A stretch of DNA of 64,000 nucleotides from Streptomyces sp. P3 (GCF_003032475.1 NZ_CP028369.1:6138001-6202000), one strand, 5' to 3'. Counted from the stretch's first letter, positions 52,457 through 61,334 are shown. Notes: generated from the letters alone by a model not told the origin. A program made the numbers and translations.

Positions 52457-53572
52457 ATGGCAACCCTCACCATAGGTGCCGTACGGGAGCGGGCGCCCGG
52501 CGAACGCCGTGTCGCCCTCGTCCCCGAGGCCGTAACCCTCCTGCGCCGGGCCGGACTCGACGTCCTGATCGAGACCGGAGCCGGAGCCGGCGCCTGGTTC
52601 ACCGACGCCGAATACACCGCCGTCGGCGCGATCGTAGTCACCCCGGACGAGCTCTACGCACGCGCGGACGCTGTCCTCTGCGTCGGCCCGCCCGACGAGG
52701 AGACCGCGACAGCTCTGCGCGCCGGGCAGACTCTGATCGGCCTGCTCGAACCGCTGCGGCACCCCGCCCTGGTCGAGGAACTGACCGGGCGCGGCGTGCG
52801 CACGGTCAGCCTCGATCTGCTGCCCCGCACCCTCAGCCGCGTCCAGTCCATGGACGCGCTGACCTCGCAGGCCAGCGTCGCCGGCTACAAGGCGGCGGTC
52901 CTCGCCGCCGATTCGTACGACCGCTTCTTCCCGATGCTGACCACCGCGGCGGGCACCATGCGTCCCGCCCAGGTCCTGGTCCTCGGCGCCGGAGTGGCCG
53001 GGCTGCAGGCGATCGCCACCGCCCGGCGTCTCGGCGCTGTCGTCTCGGCGTACGACGTACGCCCCGCATCCCGAGGGGAGGTGGAGTCGCTCGGCGCCCG
53101 GTTCCTCGACATCCAGAGCCCGCCGGAAGGGGAACCGGGCACCGAACAGGGCGGCTACGCACGGGAGTTGACCGAACAGGAACAGCAGGCCCAGCGGGAG
53201 GCGCTGGACACGCACATCGCCCGCTCCGACGTCGTGATCACCACGGCGCAGGTGCCGGGCCGCAAGCCGCCGCTGCTGGTGACCGCGGCCGTGGTCGAGC
53301 GGATGAAGCCCGGCTCGGTCGTCGTCGACCTCGCCGCGAGCGAACTCGGCGGGAACGTCGAGGGCTCCGAGCCCGACAAGACGGTCGTCCTGGACGGCGG
53401 AGTCACCCTCATCGGTGCCGGGCACCTGCCCTCCGCCATGGCGACCGCCGCGTCCGCGGCGTACGCCCGCAACCTCGTCGCGCTTCTGGGGCACCTGGTG
53501 CGCGACGGGGAACTGACCCTCGACCCGGCCGACGAGATCACGGCCGCACTCATGGGAGGAGCATCCTCATGA
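52457..53572 (+). CDS. pntAA: Proton-translocating NAD(P)+ transhydrogenase, subunit alpha part 1
   Basis: 371-aa soluble NAD(H)-binding subunit (dI). The family signatures ERRVALVPEAVTLLRRAGLDV near the start, RVQSMDALTSQASVAGYKAA and the NAD site VLGAGVAGLQAIATARRLGA are clear. It has the three-subunit arrangement, with alpha split into two genes. Its last codons overlap the next start (ATGA). The complex uses the proton gradient to make NADPH from NADH, or the reverse. Confidence 0.95.
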   Translation: MATLTIGAVRERAPGERRVALVPEAVTLLRRAGLDVLIETGAGAGAWFTDAEYTAVGAIVVTPDELYARADAVLCVGPPDEETATALRAGQTLIGLLEPLRHPALVEELTGRGVRTVSLDLLPRTLSRVQSMDALTSQASVAGYKAAVLAADSYDRFFPMLTTAAGTMRPAQVLVLGAGVAGLQAIATARRLGAVVSAYDVRPASRGEVESLGARFLDIQSPPEGEPGTEQGGYARELTEQEQQAQREALDTHIARSDVVITTAQVPGRKPPLLVTAAVVERMKPGSVVVDLAASELGGNVEGSEPDKTVVLDGGVTLIGAGHLPSAMATAASAAYARNLVALLGHLVRDGELTLDPADEITAALMGGASS

Positions 53573-53895
53573 ACAACCTCGATCTCCTCACCGCGATCAC
53601 CGTCTTCGTCCTGAGCGTGCTGGTCGGCATCGAGGTCATCAGCAAGGTCCCCGCGACCCTGCACACCCCGCTGATGTCCGGCTCCAACTCGGTCCACGGC
53701 ATCGTCGTCATCGGCGCGATGCTGATCGCGGCCGAGTCCCACACCTGGCTCGGCTACGTCCTCACCTTCGTGGCCATGGCCTTCGGCGCTATGAACGTCG
53801 TCGGCGGATACGTCGTCACCGACCGGATGCTGGAGATGTTCAAGGCCAAGCCTCGGCCGGCCGCGGCTGAAAAGAACCAGAAGGCAGAGGTGTGA
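53569..53895 (+). CDS. pntAB: NAD(P)+ transhydrogenase, subunit alpha part 2 (membrane)
   Basis: 108 aa with three membrane helices (LLTAITVFVLSVLVGIEVI, HGIVVIGAMLIAAESHTWLG, AFGAMNVVGGYVVTDRML). This is the C-terminal membrane piece of the alpha subunit (part of dII), with the conserved TPLMSGSNSVHGIV motif. Coupled to both neighbours by four-base overlaps. Confidence 0.93.
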   Translation: MNNLDLLTAITVFVLSVLVGIEVISKVPATLHTPLMSGSNSVHGIVVIGAMLIAAESHTWLGYVLTFVAMAFGAMNVVGGYVVTDRMLEMFKAKPRPAAAEKNQKAEV

Positions 53896-55316
53896 GCGCC
53901 ATGGACACTGTCTCCAACGCCGTCCACTACATCTTCCTCGCCGCGGCCGCCTGCTTCGTCCTCGGCCTGCACCTGATGAACCACCCGCGTACGGCCCGCC
54001 GCGGCAACGCCCTCTCCGCCGCCGCCATGGCCGCGGCGATCGGCGCCACCGTGTGGCTGGTGGCGGACGAGGGCGCGATCAGCCGGACCGGCTGGCTCGT
54101 CCTGGTCACGGGCGGTCTGGTCGGCGCGGCGCTCGGCCTGTGGGCCGCGCGCGAGGTGCAGATGACCGCCATGCCCCAACTGGTCAGTCTCTTCAACGCC
54201 GTCGGCGGAGGCGCGGCCGCGCTCATCGCCGTGGGCGACCTGCTCCAGGCCGACCAGCCGGCCGCCCTGGGCGCACGCGTCTCCCTGCCCGGAGCGCTGG
54301 ACATCGTCATCGGAGCGGTCACCTTCTCCGGATCCCTGGTCGCGGCGGGCAAGCTGCAAGGCGTCGTCTCCGGAGCACCTGTGGCCTTCCCGGGCGCACG
54401 ACTGCTCAACGTCCTGCTGCCGGCCTCCTTCGTCGCCGGCACGGTCTGGCTGGTGCTGGCACCCGACAGCCGGGTCGCGCTGTACGGGCTCGTGGCGGTG
54501 GCGCTGCTCTTCGGCGTGACGATGGTGCTGCCGATCGGGGGCGCCGACATGCCGGTGGTCATCGCCCTGCTGAACGCCTTCACCGGGTCGGCGGTCGCGA
54601 TGGCGGGCTTCGTACTCGACGAGACCGCGCTGATCATAGCCGGCATGCTGGTCAGCGCTTCGGGCGGCATCCTCACCAAGCTGATGGCCGACGCCATGAA
54701 CCGCTCCATCGCCAACATCGTCATCGGCGGCTTCGGCACCGGCGACAGCGCCCCCGCCGCGACGGGATCCGCAGCCCCGGCCCAGGTGCGATCGGTCTCG
54801 GCAGACGATGTGGCGGTCCAGCTGGCCTACGCCAGCAAGGTCATCTTTGTCCCCGGGTACGGTCTCGCCGCCGCCCAGGCCCAGCACGAACTCGGCGACC
54901 TGGCCAAGCTGCTCACCGACCACGGCATCGACGTCAGCTACGCCGTCCATCCGGTCGCGGGCCGCATGCCGGGCCACATGAACGTTCTCCTGGCCGAGGC
55001 GAACGTGCCCTACACCCAGCTGAAGGAGATGGACGACGTCAACCCCGAGTTCCCGCAGGCGGACGTGGCCCTGGTGATCGGCGCGAACGACGTGACCAAC
55101 CCGATCGCCCGCCGCCCCGGCAACGCGATCTCCGGGATGCCGATCCTCGACGTCGACAAGGCCAAGAGCGTGGTCGTCATCAAGCGGTCCATGGGACACG
55201 GCTACGCGGGCATCGACAACGAGCTCTACACCGACCCCAAGACCGGCATGCTCTTCACCGACGCGAAGAAGGGACTGAGCGAACTGAAGGCGGCAGTGGG
55301 AGAGTTCGTCGCCTGA
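53892..55316 (+). CDS. pntB: NAD(P)+ transhydrogenase, subunit beta
   Basis: 474 aa. Eight or nine membrane helices (dII, residues 1-275) and a soluble NADPH-binding domain (dIII, about 300-474) with FVPGYGLAAAQAQHELGDLA, HPVAGRMPGHMNVLLAEANV and GANDVTNPIAR. Starts at a GTG overlapping the previous stop; an ATG nine bases later, preceded by AGAGG, is an alternative. Last gene of the transhydrogenase operon, followed by a strong terminator. Confidence 0.95.
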   Translation: MSAMDTVSNAVHYIFLAAAACFVLGLHLMNHPRTARRGNALSAAAMAAAIGATVWLVADEGAISRTGWLVLVTGGLVGAALGLWAAREVQMTAMPQLVSLFNAVGGGAAALIAVGDLLQADQPAALGARVSLPGALDIVIGAVTFSGSLVAAGKLQGVVSGAPVAFPGARLLNVLLPASFVAGTVWLVLAPDSRVALYGLVAVALLFGVTMVLPIGGADMPVVIALLNAFTGSAVAMAGFVLDETALIIAGMLVSASGGILTKLMADAMNRSIANIVIGGFGTGDSAPAATGSAAPAQVRSVSADDVAVQLAYASKVIFVPGYGLAAAQAQHELGDLAKLLTDHGIDVSYAVHPVAGRMPGHMNVLLAEANVPYTQLKEMDDVNPEFPQADVALVIGANDVTNPIARRPGNAISGMPILDVDKAKSVVVIKRSMGHGYAGIDNELYTDPKTGMLFTDAKKGLSELKAAVGEFVA

Positions 55317-55322
55317 CACACC

Positions 55323-55367
55323 ACGATCACGGGCCCCCGCGCGCTGAACGCGGGGGCCCGTGATCGT
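55323..55367. terminator. Bidirectional terminator, perfect 19-bp stem
   Basis: The arms 55323-55341 and 55349-55367 are perfectly complementary over 19 bp, with a 7-nt CGCTGAA loop. It separates the convergent pntB and universal stress protein genes. Confidence 0.9.
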
Positions 55368-55380
55368 ATCGACCAGGGAC

Positions 55381-56274
55381 TCACTCGTGAGGGACGATGG
55401 CGACCGGGCACCGGACATGGTGCATCACAGCGTGTGCGACCGGACCGGTGTGGACGCCGAGTTTGGCCGGGCGGATCCTGCGGCCGACGATCAGCAGGCC
55501 GGCGTCCTGCGTCGCGTCCAGCAGCCGTTGTGCCGGACGGCCTTCCCCGGCCAGCTCGCGGACCTCCACGGTGGGGTATTTCTCCCGCCACGGCCCGAGC
55601 ACGGAAGCCAGCGCCTTCTCGGCAGCAGCGCTGACCGCCTTGCGTGCCTTCGCCTCTGCCGCGGTGGGCATGTAGGGCAGCTGCCACGCGTGCACGACCC
55701 GTAGCGGTGCGGCACGCGGTGTCGCGGTCTCGAAGGCGAACGCAAGCAGTTTCTCGCAGGGAGACGCCGGGTCCACGCCGACCACGACGTCGCGGTACGG
55801 GGTGCGCGCCGAGTGGTTACCCTCCGGGTCCGGCAGGTGCTCGTCCTCCAGGGCCTGATCGGCCCGTACGAGAACGACGGGCCGCGACGCGTGGGCCACC
55901 GTCGCCAGCGCCACCGAACCGGCCAAGAACCCACCGAGGCCGCTGAACGCGCGGCTGCCCAGGACCAGCAGCTCGCAGTCGTCACCGGCCGCGACGAGAG
56001 CGTCGGCCGCCGGCCGGGAGATCTGCTCGCCGCTCAGATGCACCTGCGGGTAGCGCTCGTTGAGCCGGTCCATGGCGCCGCGCAGGATCCGCCGCGCCCA
56101 GTAGCGCGGCGCCTCCACCTCGGGCAGCTCCGACTCAACGGGCGACATCCCGCCCTCCCACGCGTGCACCAGGCGCAGCGGCAGACCGCGCCTCAGCGCC
56201 TCCCGGGCCGCCCAGTCGGCGGCGGCGAGGCTCTCACGCGAACCGTCCAGGCCTACGACAACGGGGCGAAGCAC
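55381..56274 (-). CDS. Tandem-domain universal stress protein
   Basis: 297 aa with two USP domains. Domain 1 (about 1-145): VVVGLDGSRESLAAADWAA, and ATP-site LLVLGSRAFSGLGGFLAGSV. Domain 2 (about 155-297): VVVGVDPASPCEKLLAFAFE and LLIVGRRIRPAKLGVHTGPV. ATP-binding G-2X-G-9X-G motifs are present in both. GTG at 56274 follows GGGGAGG. A box of the shared repeat lies 108 bp upstream (56382-56397). In mycobacteria such proteins are DosR targets linked to dormancy. Confidence 0.9.
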   Translation of the reverse strand: MLRPVVVGLDGSRESLAAADWAAREALRRGLPLRLVHAWEGGMSPVESELPEVEAPRYWARRILRGAMDRLNERYPQVHLSGEQISRPAADALVAAGDDCELLVLGSRAFSGLGGFLAGSVALATVAHASRPVVLVRADQALEDEHLPDPEGNHSARTPYRDVVVGVDPASPCEKLLAFAFETATPRAAPLRVVHAWQLPYMPTAAEAKARKAVSAAAEKALASVLGPWREKYPTVEVRELAGEGRPAQRLLDATQDAGLLIVGRRIRPAKLGVHTGPVAHAVMHHVRCPVAIVPHE

Positions 56275-56381
56275 GGCCGACACCTCCCCGGATCCGTGTC
56301 CGCACGCTCCTGTGCGAACCCTTCCACTGTCAGATTCCCGCCGGGCACATGGCAGGGGCAGGGGCTGAGGGGCCTCAGAGG

Positions 56382-56397
56382 GGGGCCGAACGGCCTT
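56382..56397. promoter_or_regulatory. Shared inverted-repeat box 4
   Basis: GGGGCCGAACGGCCTT, 15 of 16 matches to the consensus, with a perfect core GGCCG-AA-CGGCC, upstream of the universal stress protein gene. Confidence 0.65.
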
Positions 56398-56600
56398 TGC
56401 CATGCTCGGCCCGGTCATGGTCCGGCGCGGGGCCGACCTTGGTGAAGGGGGCCGTACCGCCCGGCCCGGCAGGTGGCTTCGGGATGGGGACGCCCGACGC
56501 TGCCCGTCGTACACAGGCCGGCTGCCGGGGCTGCCCGGCGTCACCGGTGACTGCGGGTTGTGCCGGCGCTTCCGCCATCCCGGCCGTCGGTGGTGGCCCC

Positions 56601-56993
56601 GTAGTCATCGAGGGCGTCCACGCCTCGAGTGGCCGGCGTGGTCAGTTCGCCGCTGCGCTGGGCGGCCACGTGGTCCGGGCCGAGTGCGGTCGCGTGCGCC
56701 AGCAGCCGCTCGCGCAGCGGTGACTTTGCCGCCGCGGAGGCCCGGCGGGCCGCAGTCTCGGCCGGCCGGGCGACCGCCGCCCGGCCGGCCGAGACACCGG
56801 CCGGCAGGAGCAGCGGATCGCGCAGGGACGCGAGGTCTCTGTCGTCCTGGAACGCCCCGACCACCACATCGGCGACGGCGACGGCCTGAAGGACGAGCAG
56901 CGCCGCACCGATCGTGCCGAGGACCACGGATGCCGCGAGGAAGAGCCGGGTGGCGTGGGCATGGCGCAGCAATCGCGGGTCCACGGGCTTCAT
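56601..56993 (-). pseudogene. cydD: cydD remnant (N-terminal piece of thiol-reductant ABC exporter subunit)
   Basis: From an ATG at 56993 the first about 130 codons match the start of CydD: MKPVDPRLLRHAHATRLFLA, ASAAAKSPLRERLLAHATAL and ATRGVDALDDY. After DDY the homology stops and the frame ends at 56541 with unrelated residues. The rest of the membrane domain and the whole ATPase domain are missing, so it cannot function. It lies 41 bp after the cydB remnant, the normal order of a cyd operon. Confidence 0.8.
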
Positions 56994-57034
56994 CGGTGAC
57001 CGCCTCTCAGTCCGCGGTGGCTTTCGAGCCGGGA

Positions 57035-57450
57035 TCAGGCGGGGATGTGCTCGACGCCGATGCGCTTGCGGAACACCCAGTACGTCCAGCTCTGGTAGAG
57101 CAGCACGAGCGGTGTCATGATCGCGGCGACCCAGGTCATGACCTTCAGCGTGTACGCCGAGGAGGAAGCGTTGGAGACCGTCAGGCTCCACGCCGTGTCC
57201 AGGCTGGAGGGCATGACGTCCGGGTACAGCGCGAGGAAGAGCATCGCGACGGCCGCGGCGACTGTGACCCCGGACAGGACGAACGCCCAGCCCTCGCGTG
57301 CCCGACGGTTCGCCGCGAGGGCGCCGAGCAGCGCGAGCACGGTGACGGCCAGCGCCGTCAGGCTGCGCGCGTTGCCGGTGTCGGTCTGCGTCCACAGCAG
57401 GAAGACCGGCGCGATCCCGACCGTGGTCAGGCCAGCCCACCGGGCCGTGC
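57035..57450 (-). pseudogene. cydB: cydB remnant (C-terminal piece of cytochrome bd oxidase subunit II)
   Basis: The last about 138 codons of cydB: PVFLLWTQTDTGNARSLTAL, EGWAFVLSGVTVAAAVAMLF, ALYPDVMPSSLDTAWSLT and the end YWVFRKRIGVEHIPA are typical CydB. The N-terminal two thirds and any cydA are absent. Homology ends at about 57450, directly beside the shared box at 57455-57470. With the cydD remnant it is the relic of an extra cytochrome bd operon. Confidence 0.82.
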
Positions 57451-57454
57451 CATG

Positions 57455-57470
57455 GGGCCGAACGGCCCTC
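57455..57470. promoter_or_regulatory. Shared inverted-repeat box 5 (best copy)
   Basis: GGGGCCGAACGGCCCT; the core GGGCCG-AA-CGGCCC is a perfect palindrome. It lies 188 bp before the oleate hydratase start and 5 bp from the broken end of the cydB remnant. A weaker half-match, GGGACAAAACGGC, is at 57490-57502. Confidence 0.7.
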
Positions 57471-57557
57471 ACTTCGCGGGCCGTCCATGGGACAAAACGG
57501 CTTCGTGGCCTCTCCTGGATCCCACGGCCTGGGACCGGGGCCGACCGGACCGGTCCC

Positions 57558-57573
57558 GGTGCCCAAAGGCCTA
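57558..57573. promoter_or_regulatory. Shared inverted-repeat box 6
   Basis: GGTGCCCAAAGGCCTA, 11 of 16 matches to the consensus, 85 bp before the oleate hydratase start. Its first half is the same as that of the box at 61293 (GGTGCCCAA). Confidence 0.45.
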
Positions 57574-57657
57574 CAGACTCCGGCCCGCACCACGAGAAAC
57601 GGTGAGCACACCGATCGGCCCCGCCGACGGGCGAGCGGGCCACACCAAGGAGCTGTA

Positions 57658-59229
57658 ATGGCAAAGGCATATCTCGTGGGCAGCGGCGTCGCCGCGCTCG
57701 CCGCAGCGGCGTACCTGATCCGCGAGGGCGACTTCGACGGGGCGGACATCCACCTCTTCGAGGAGCAGGACCGCATTGGCGGCAGCCTGGACGCGGGTGG
57801 CACCCCGGAGACCGGCTACTCCATGCGCGGCGGCCGCATGTTCGAGGCCGAGTTCCGCTGCACCTACGATCTGCTGTCGACCATTCCCTCGCTCGACGAC
57901 CCCTCGGTCTCGGTGACCCAGGAGATCCTCGCCGGGCACGAGACGTTTGCCTGGGACGACGTCTCACGCCTCGTCGACGGCGACGGGAAGATCGTCGACG
58001 TGACCTCGATGGGCTTCTCCGAGCGAGACCGGCTGGACCTGATGCGCTGCCTAGCCACCTCCGAGGGGCGACTGGACGCCAAGGCCATCACCGACTGCTT
58101 CACCGACCACTTCTTCACCACGAACTTCTGGTACATGTGGTGCACCACGTTCGCCTTCCAGCCCTGGCACAGCGCGATCGAGTTCCGCCGCTACCTCAAG
58201 CGGTTCATCCACCTGTTCCCCGAGTTCGCCACCATGTCGGGGATCCATCGCACCCGCTACAACCAGTACGACTCCATCGTCCGCCCGCTGCGGGCCTGGC
58301 TGGCCGAGCGGGGCGTGACCATCCACACCGGCTGCCGGGTCCGGGATCTCGTGCTCGCACCGGGGCCGCGTACGACCGTCGAGCGGATCCTCCTGCACCG
58401 GAACGACCGTGACGACGAGATCCGCGTCGCCCCCGACGACCTCGTCCTGGTCACCAACGGCTCGATGACGGACGCCTCCAGCCTCGGCTCCCACACCGAG
58501 GCGCCCGACCCGCACAGCGCGCGCCGCTCCGACGCCTGGCTGCTGTGGCACCGACTGTCCCGGGGCCGGGACGACTTCGGCCACCCCGGCGTCTTCGACA
58601 AGCACGTTCCGCAGTCGAGGTGGGAGTCGTTCACCGTCACCGCCCGGGACCGGGTGTTCCTCGAGGCGATGGAGAAGTTCAGCGGACAGGAGGCGGGCAG
58701 GGGCGGGCTGATGACCTTCACTGCTTCCAACTGGCTGCTCACCATCGTGGTCAACCGCCAGCCCGTCTACCGGGACCAGCCCGAGAGCGTGTCGGTGTGG
58801 TGGGGATACGGCCTCTTCCCGGACCGGCCCGGCAACCTCACCGGCAAGCCGATGACCGAGTGCTCCGGGCGGGAGATCCTCGATGAGGTTCTGCACCACC
58901 TGCGGTTCGACGAGCACCTCACGCAGCGCGTCCTGGCGAGCTCGACCGTCGTGCCGTGCCTGATGCCGTACATCACCAGCCAGTTCCTGGTCCGCCGGCA
59001 CGGCGACCGGCCCCGGGTCATGCCCAGGGGGTCGGTGAACCTCGCGTTCATCGGGCAGTTCGCCGAGGTACCGGACGACGTGGTGTTCACCGTCGAGTAC
59101 TCCGTCCGCACCGCGTGGACGGCGGTCGCCGAACTGCTCGGACTCGACCGACGGCCGCCCGAGGTCTACAAGGGGCACCACGACCCGCACGTACTGAAAG
59201 GGGCACTGGAGACCATGCACCGCCAATAG
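57658..59229 (+). CDS. ohyA: Oleate hydratase (myosin-cross-reactive antigen family)
   Basis: 523-aa FAD-dependent enzyme that adds water to the cis-9 double bond of oleate and related fatty acids. The dinucleotide motif YLVGSGVAALAAAAYLI is at the start, IGGSLDAGG and GYSMRGGRMFE match the family's FAD and substrate loop, and FWYMWCTTFAFQPWHSAIEF is the conserved core. ATG at 57658 has AAGGAG upstream. Two or three copies of the shared box lie before it, so it is likely part of the dormancy-type regulon. It may detoxify or modify membrane fatty acids. Confidence 0.92.
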   Translation: MAKAYLVGSGVAALAAAAYLIREGDFDGADIHLFEEQDRIGGSLDAGGTPETGYSMRGGRMFEAEFRCTYDLLSTIPSLDDPSVSVTQEILAGHETFAWDDVSRLVDGDGKIVDVTSMGFSERDRLDLMRCLATSEGRLDAKAITDCFTDHFFTTNFWYMWCTTFAFQPWHSAIEFRRYLKRFIHLFPEFATMSGIHRTRYNQYDSIVRPLRAWLAERGVTIHTGCRVRDLVLAPGPRTTVERILLHRNDRDDEIRVAPDDLVLVTNGSMTDASSLGSHTEAPDPHSARRSDAWLLWHRLSRGRDDFGHPGVFDKHVPQSRWESFTVTARDRVFLEAMEKFSGQEAGRGGLMTFTASNWLLTIVVNRQPVYRDQPESVSVWWGYGLFPDRPGNLTGKPMTECSGREILDEVLHHLRFDEHLTQRVLASSTVVPCLMPYITSQFLVRRHGDRPRVMPRGSVNLAFIGQFAEVPDDVVFTVEYSVRTAWTAVAELLGLDRRPPEVYKGHHDPHVLKGALETMHRQ

Positions 59230-59496
59230 GCGGATCGGGCCGTTCCGCGGTGCCCTCCCAGGTCACGGACAGCTGGCGGGGGCAGCCATGGGCGCGTCCA
59301 CGAGGGGTGGCCGCGACCGTGTCTGTGGGGACGGGAAGGGCGTCCCGGTCCCGGAGGCGAAGGCGGGCGCCAGGACCATCCCGGTGCGGCACGTCTGAGC
59401 GCCATTTCGCGCTCGCGCCGCACCACAGGTGCGCGGCCGGAGGCAGGACCGGCCGCGCACCTTCGTCTCTCGGTGAGGATGCACCGGATTCGCCGG

Positions 59497-59676
59497 TCAG
59501 CAGATCCGTGGGAGTTGCTGCGAGCGGCATTCCACCACCTGCCGGGCGCCGATCAGCGTGCGCAGCGTCACCCGCCCGCCCGGCCCCTGGGAAAGGACCT
59601 CGCCGATGGGGGCGAGCGTCGTCGGGCCCGCGGGCGCCGACGCGAGGCCGACCGTGTCGGCCGTCTCCCGAACCAC
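59497..59676 (-). other. Possible coding remnant, unknown family
   Basis: A minus-strand frame of 59 codons from a GTG at 59676 has strong third-position GC and reads TADTVGLASAPAGPTTLAPI, then GGRVTLRTLIGARQVVECRS. It follows the CRP-like remnant on the same strand. No family or ribosome site is recognised; probably the tail of a broken gene. Confidence 0.25.
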
Positions 59677-59710
59677 CCGGTGATCTGGTACGGAACAGGG
59701 ACATCGATCA

Positions 59711-60067
59711 CTACCGACTGCCGCTCCCGTAAGGGGCGTACAGGTCGAGCAGCCGGATGCGGGACGCGTGCAGCCGGTGGGCCACCACCCGGCCGACCCA
59801 GGTCGCCACCGCGCGGCCGAAGGCGGGGTCGTCCGCGCACATCGTTCGCACCGCCTGCGCGTCGAACTCGTAGGCCCGCACCGGAGTCGTGGCCGCTGCG
59901 CCGAGTTGCCACATGTAGGGCGGGAAGTGTCAGGACCAGCCGATCAGTTCGTTGTGGCCCAGGGACTCGACTACGGCGGCACGGCGGCCGGGCACATACA
60001 GGTCGAGGGCGACGGTCCCGGTCCGTACGATCCAGAACCGGTCGGCCCGCCCGCCTTCCTCCAAAAC
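59711..60067 (-). pseudogene. CRP-like cyclic-nucleotide-binding protein gene, truncated and with an in-frame stop
   Basis: The minus strand reads LVLEEGGRADRFWIVRTGTV, ALDLYVPGRRAAVVESLGHN and ELIGWS, then a TGA, then HFPPYMWQLGAAATTPVRAY and RLHASRIRLLDLYAPYGSGS. This is a one-domain cNMP-binding protein of about 150 residues as found beside stress genes in streptomycetes. The N-terminal about 30 residues are missing and a nonsense codon (probably from TGG) splits it. Not functional as it stands. Confidence 0.7.
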
Positions 60068-60091
60068 GAGAAAGCTTCAGGAATTCCGAAG

Positions 60092-60577
60092 TTACGTCAC
60101 AAACTGGCCGAGCATGCAAACGAGGGAGAAGCCCCAGGCCAGGGACTCTGGCCCCCGGCAGGAGTCACGGGAACTCGCGGGATATCGCACAGTCCGTCCG
60201 ATGACACCGGAGAACAGCCGATGGTTCCGGTGCGTAAGATCTCCGGGCAGGCTCTCGACGAGAGCCGGTGCCTCCCGCAGCGCCAGGCGTTTCCCGGGGC
60301 CGCGCAGGGCGCCCGGCATTCCGACGCTGAAGAGCCACACCGGCCGGGCACCCAGTGGGCCGAGGTTGTCCCGTAGGAAAGCCTTGGCCGGATCCAGCCA
60401 GGTCTGTCCATGGACGGCGCTACCGAGGACAAAGGCGCGGTACGCGTCCGCGTCGTCCACCGTGGTCATGGCCCTCGCTTCGGCCTTCAGGCCCGCCTCA
60501 CTCAGTTTGGCGGCCAGTCGCTCGGCGATCTCACGGGTCGAGCCATGCGCGGTCGCGAACCCCACCAGGAGGTCCAT
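60092..60577 (-). CDS. Flavodoxin-domain protein, C-terminus replaced
   Basis: 161 aa. The FMN phosphate loop is visible at the start: LLVGFATAHGSTREIAERLA. AFVLGSAVHGQTWLDPAKAF and WLFSVGMPGALRGPGKRL complete most of the flavodoxin fold, as in menaquinone-dependent protoporphyrinogen oxidase-like proteins. Homology ends after DHRLFSGVI-type sequence (HRLFSGVIGRT), and the last 40 residues are unlike the family, which normally ends with a GRYGDFRDW-type segment. The cut fits a deletion that joined it to the CRP-like remnant. Function doubtful. Confidence 0.65.
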   Translation of the reverse strand: MDLLVGFATAHGSTREIAERLAAKLSEAGLKAEARAMTTVDDADAYRAFVLGSAVHGQTWLDPAKAFLRDNLGPLGARPVWLFSVGMPGALRGPGKRLALREAPALVESLPGDLTHRNHRLFSGVIGRTVRYPASSRDSCRGPESLAWGFSLVCMLGQFVT

Positions 60578-60691
60578 GACCTCACCTCGTCATTCCTCGA
60601 TCGCTGCCGGTGACGGGTGACGGGTGACCGGTGACCGCGGCGGTGGACGTCAGGCTGCCCGAAGGGTGCATAGCCGACTACCCGCCGCCCG

Positions 60692-61213
60692 CTATGCGGC
60701 GCCGCTCCTCGCGAAAGCGGGCGCCCCGATGGCCCCGGGCGGCGAAACGGGACGGGCGGAGCGTTCTGCGGCGGGCACCGCGACCACGGGGACCGTCGCG
60801 TGCCGCAGGCACGCGCGGCCCACGCTGCCCATGGAGGGCAGGTCGTGCTGCCTGTGGGCCGTGCGCCCGAGGGCCAGCAGCAGGGCGCCGTGCGCCTGCT
60901 GCACCAGCACCCGCTCGGGCTGTCCCTCCACCACGACGGCACGTACGGCACTGCCAACCTGCGGGCCGAAGACCGCGCGCAGTGTTTCGGCGAGCAGTTG
61001 TGCGGCCCTTTGCTGCTGCTCGGCGGCCGTCGGACGCGCCGAGGAGGGGGCGTAGGGGGCGAACCCGGCCCCGATCGGTTGCCAGGCGTGTACGGCGACG
61101 ACGTCCGCCTGCAGTGCACTGGCCTGCCGAGTGGCCCAGCGCAGCGCCTCCATGGACGCCTCGGACCCGTCGACGCCCACCACGATGGTGTTGTCGGCGG
61201 CGCGTTGTGTCAT
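60692..61213 (-). CDS. Universal stress protein (single domain)
   Basis: 173 aa. IVVGVDGSEASMEALRWATR at the start and the ATP-binding region ALLLALGRTAHRQHDLPSMG, then GRACLRHATVPVVAVP, define a USP domain. ATG at 61213 follows GGGAGG. Boxes of the shared repeat lie about 80 bp upstream. Same strand as the flavodoxin gene. Confidence 0.88.
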   Translation of the reverse strand: MTQRAADNTIVVGVDGSEASMEALRWATRQASALQADVVAVHAWQPIGAGFAPYAPSSARPTAAEQQQRAAQLLAETLRAVFGPQVGSAVRAVVVEGQPERVLVQQAHGALLLALGRTAHRQHDLPSMGSVGRACLRHATVPVVAVPAAERSARPVSPPGAIGAPAFARSGAA

Positions 61214-61292
61214 GGCATCCTCCCTGGATGGCCTCTCGTTCCACGGTGCCCCGAAGGCGGACGGTGGTGCGTGGGCCGAGAGGGTCCCCGTG

Positions 61293-61308
61293 GGTGCCCA
61301 ACGGTCCC
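61293..61308. promoter_or_regulatory. Shared inverted-repeat box 7
   Basis: GGTGCCCAACGGTCCC, 12 of 16 matches to the consensus, 80 bp before the universal stress protein start. An adjacent GGGCCGAGAGGGTCCCC (61273-61289) may be a second, weaker site. Confidence 0.5.
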
Positions 61309-61334
61309 TTGTGGGCGGTCGTGACCCGGCACCG

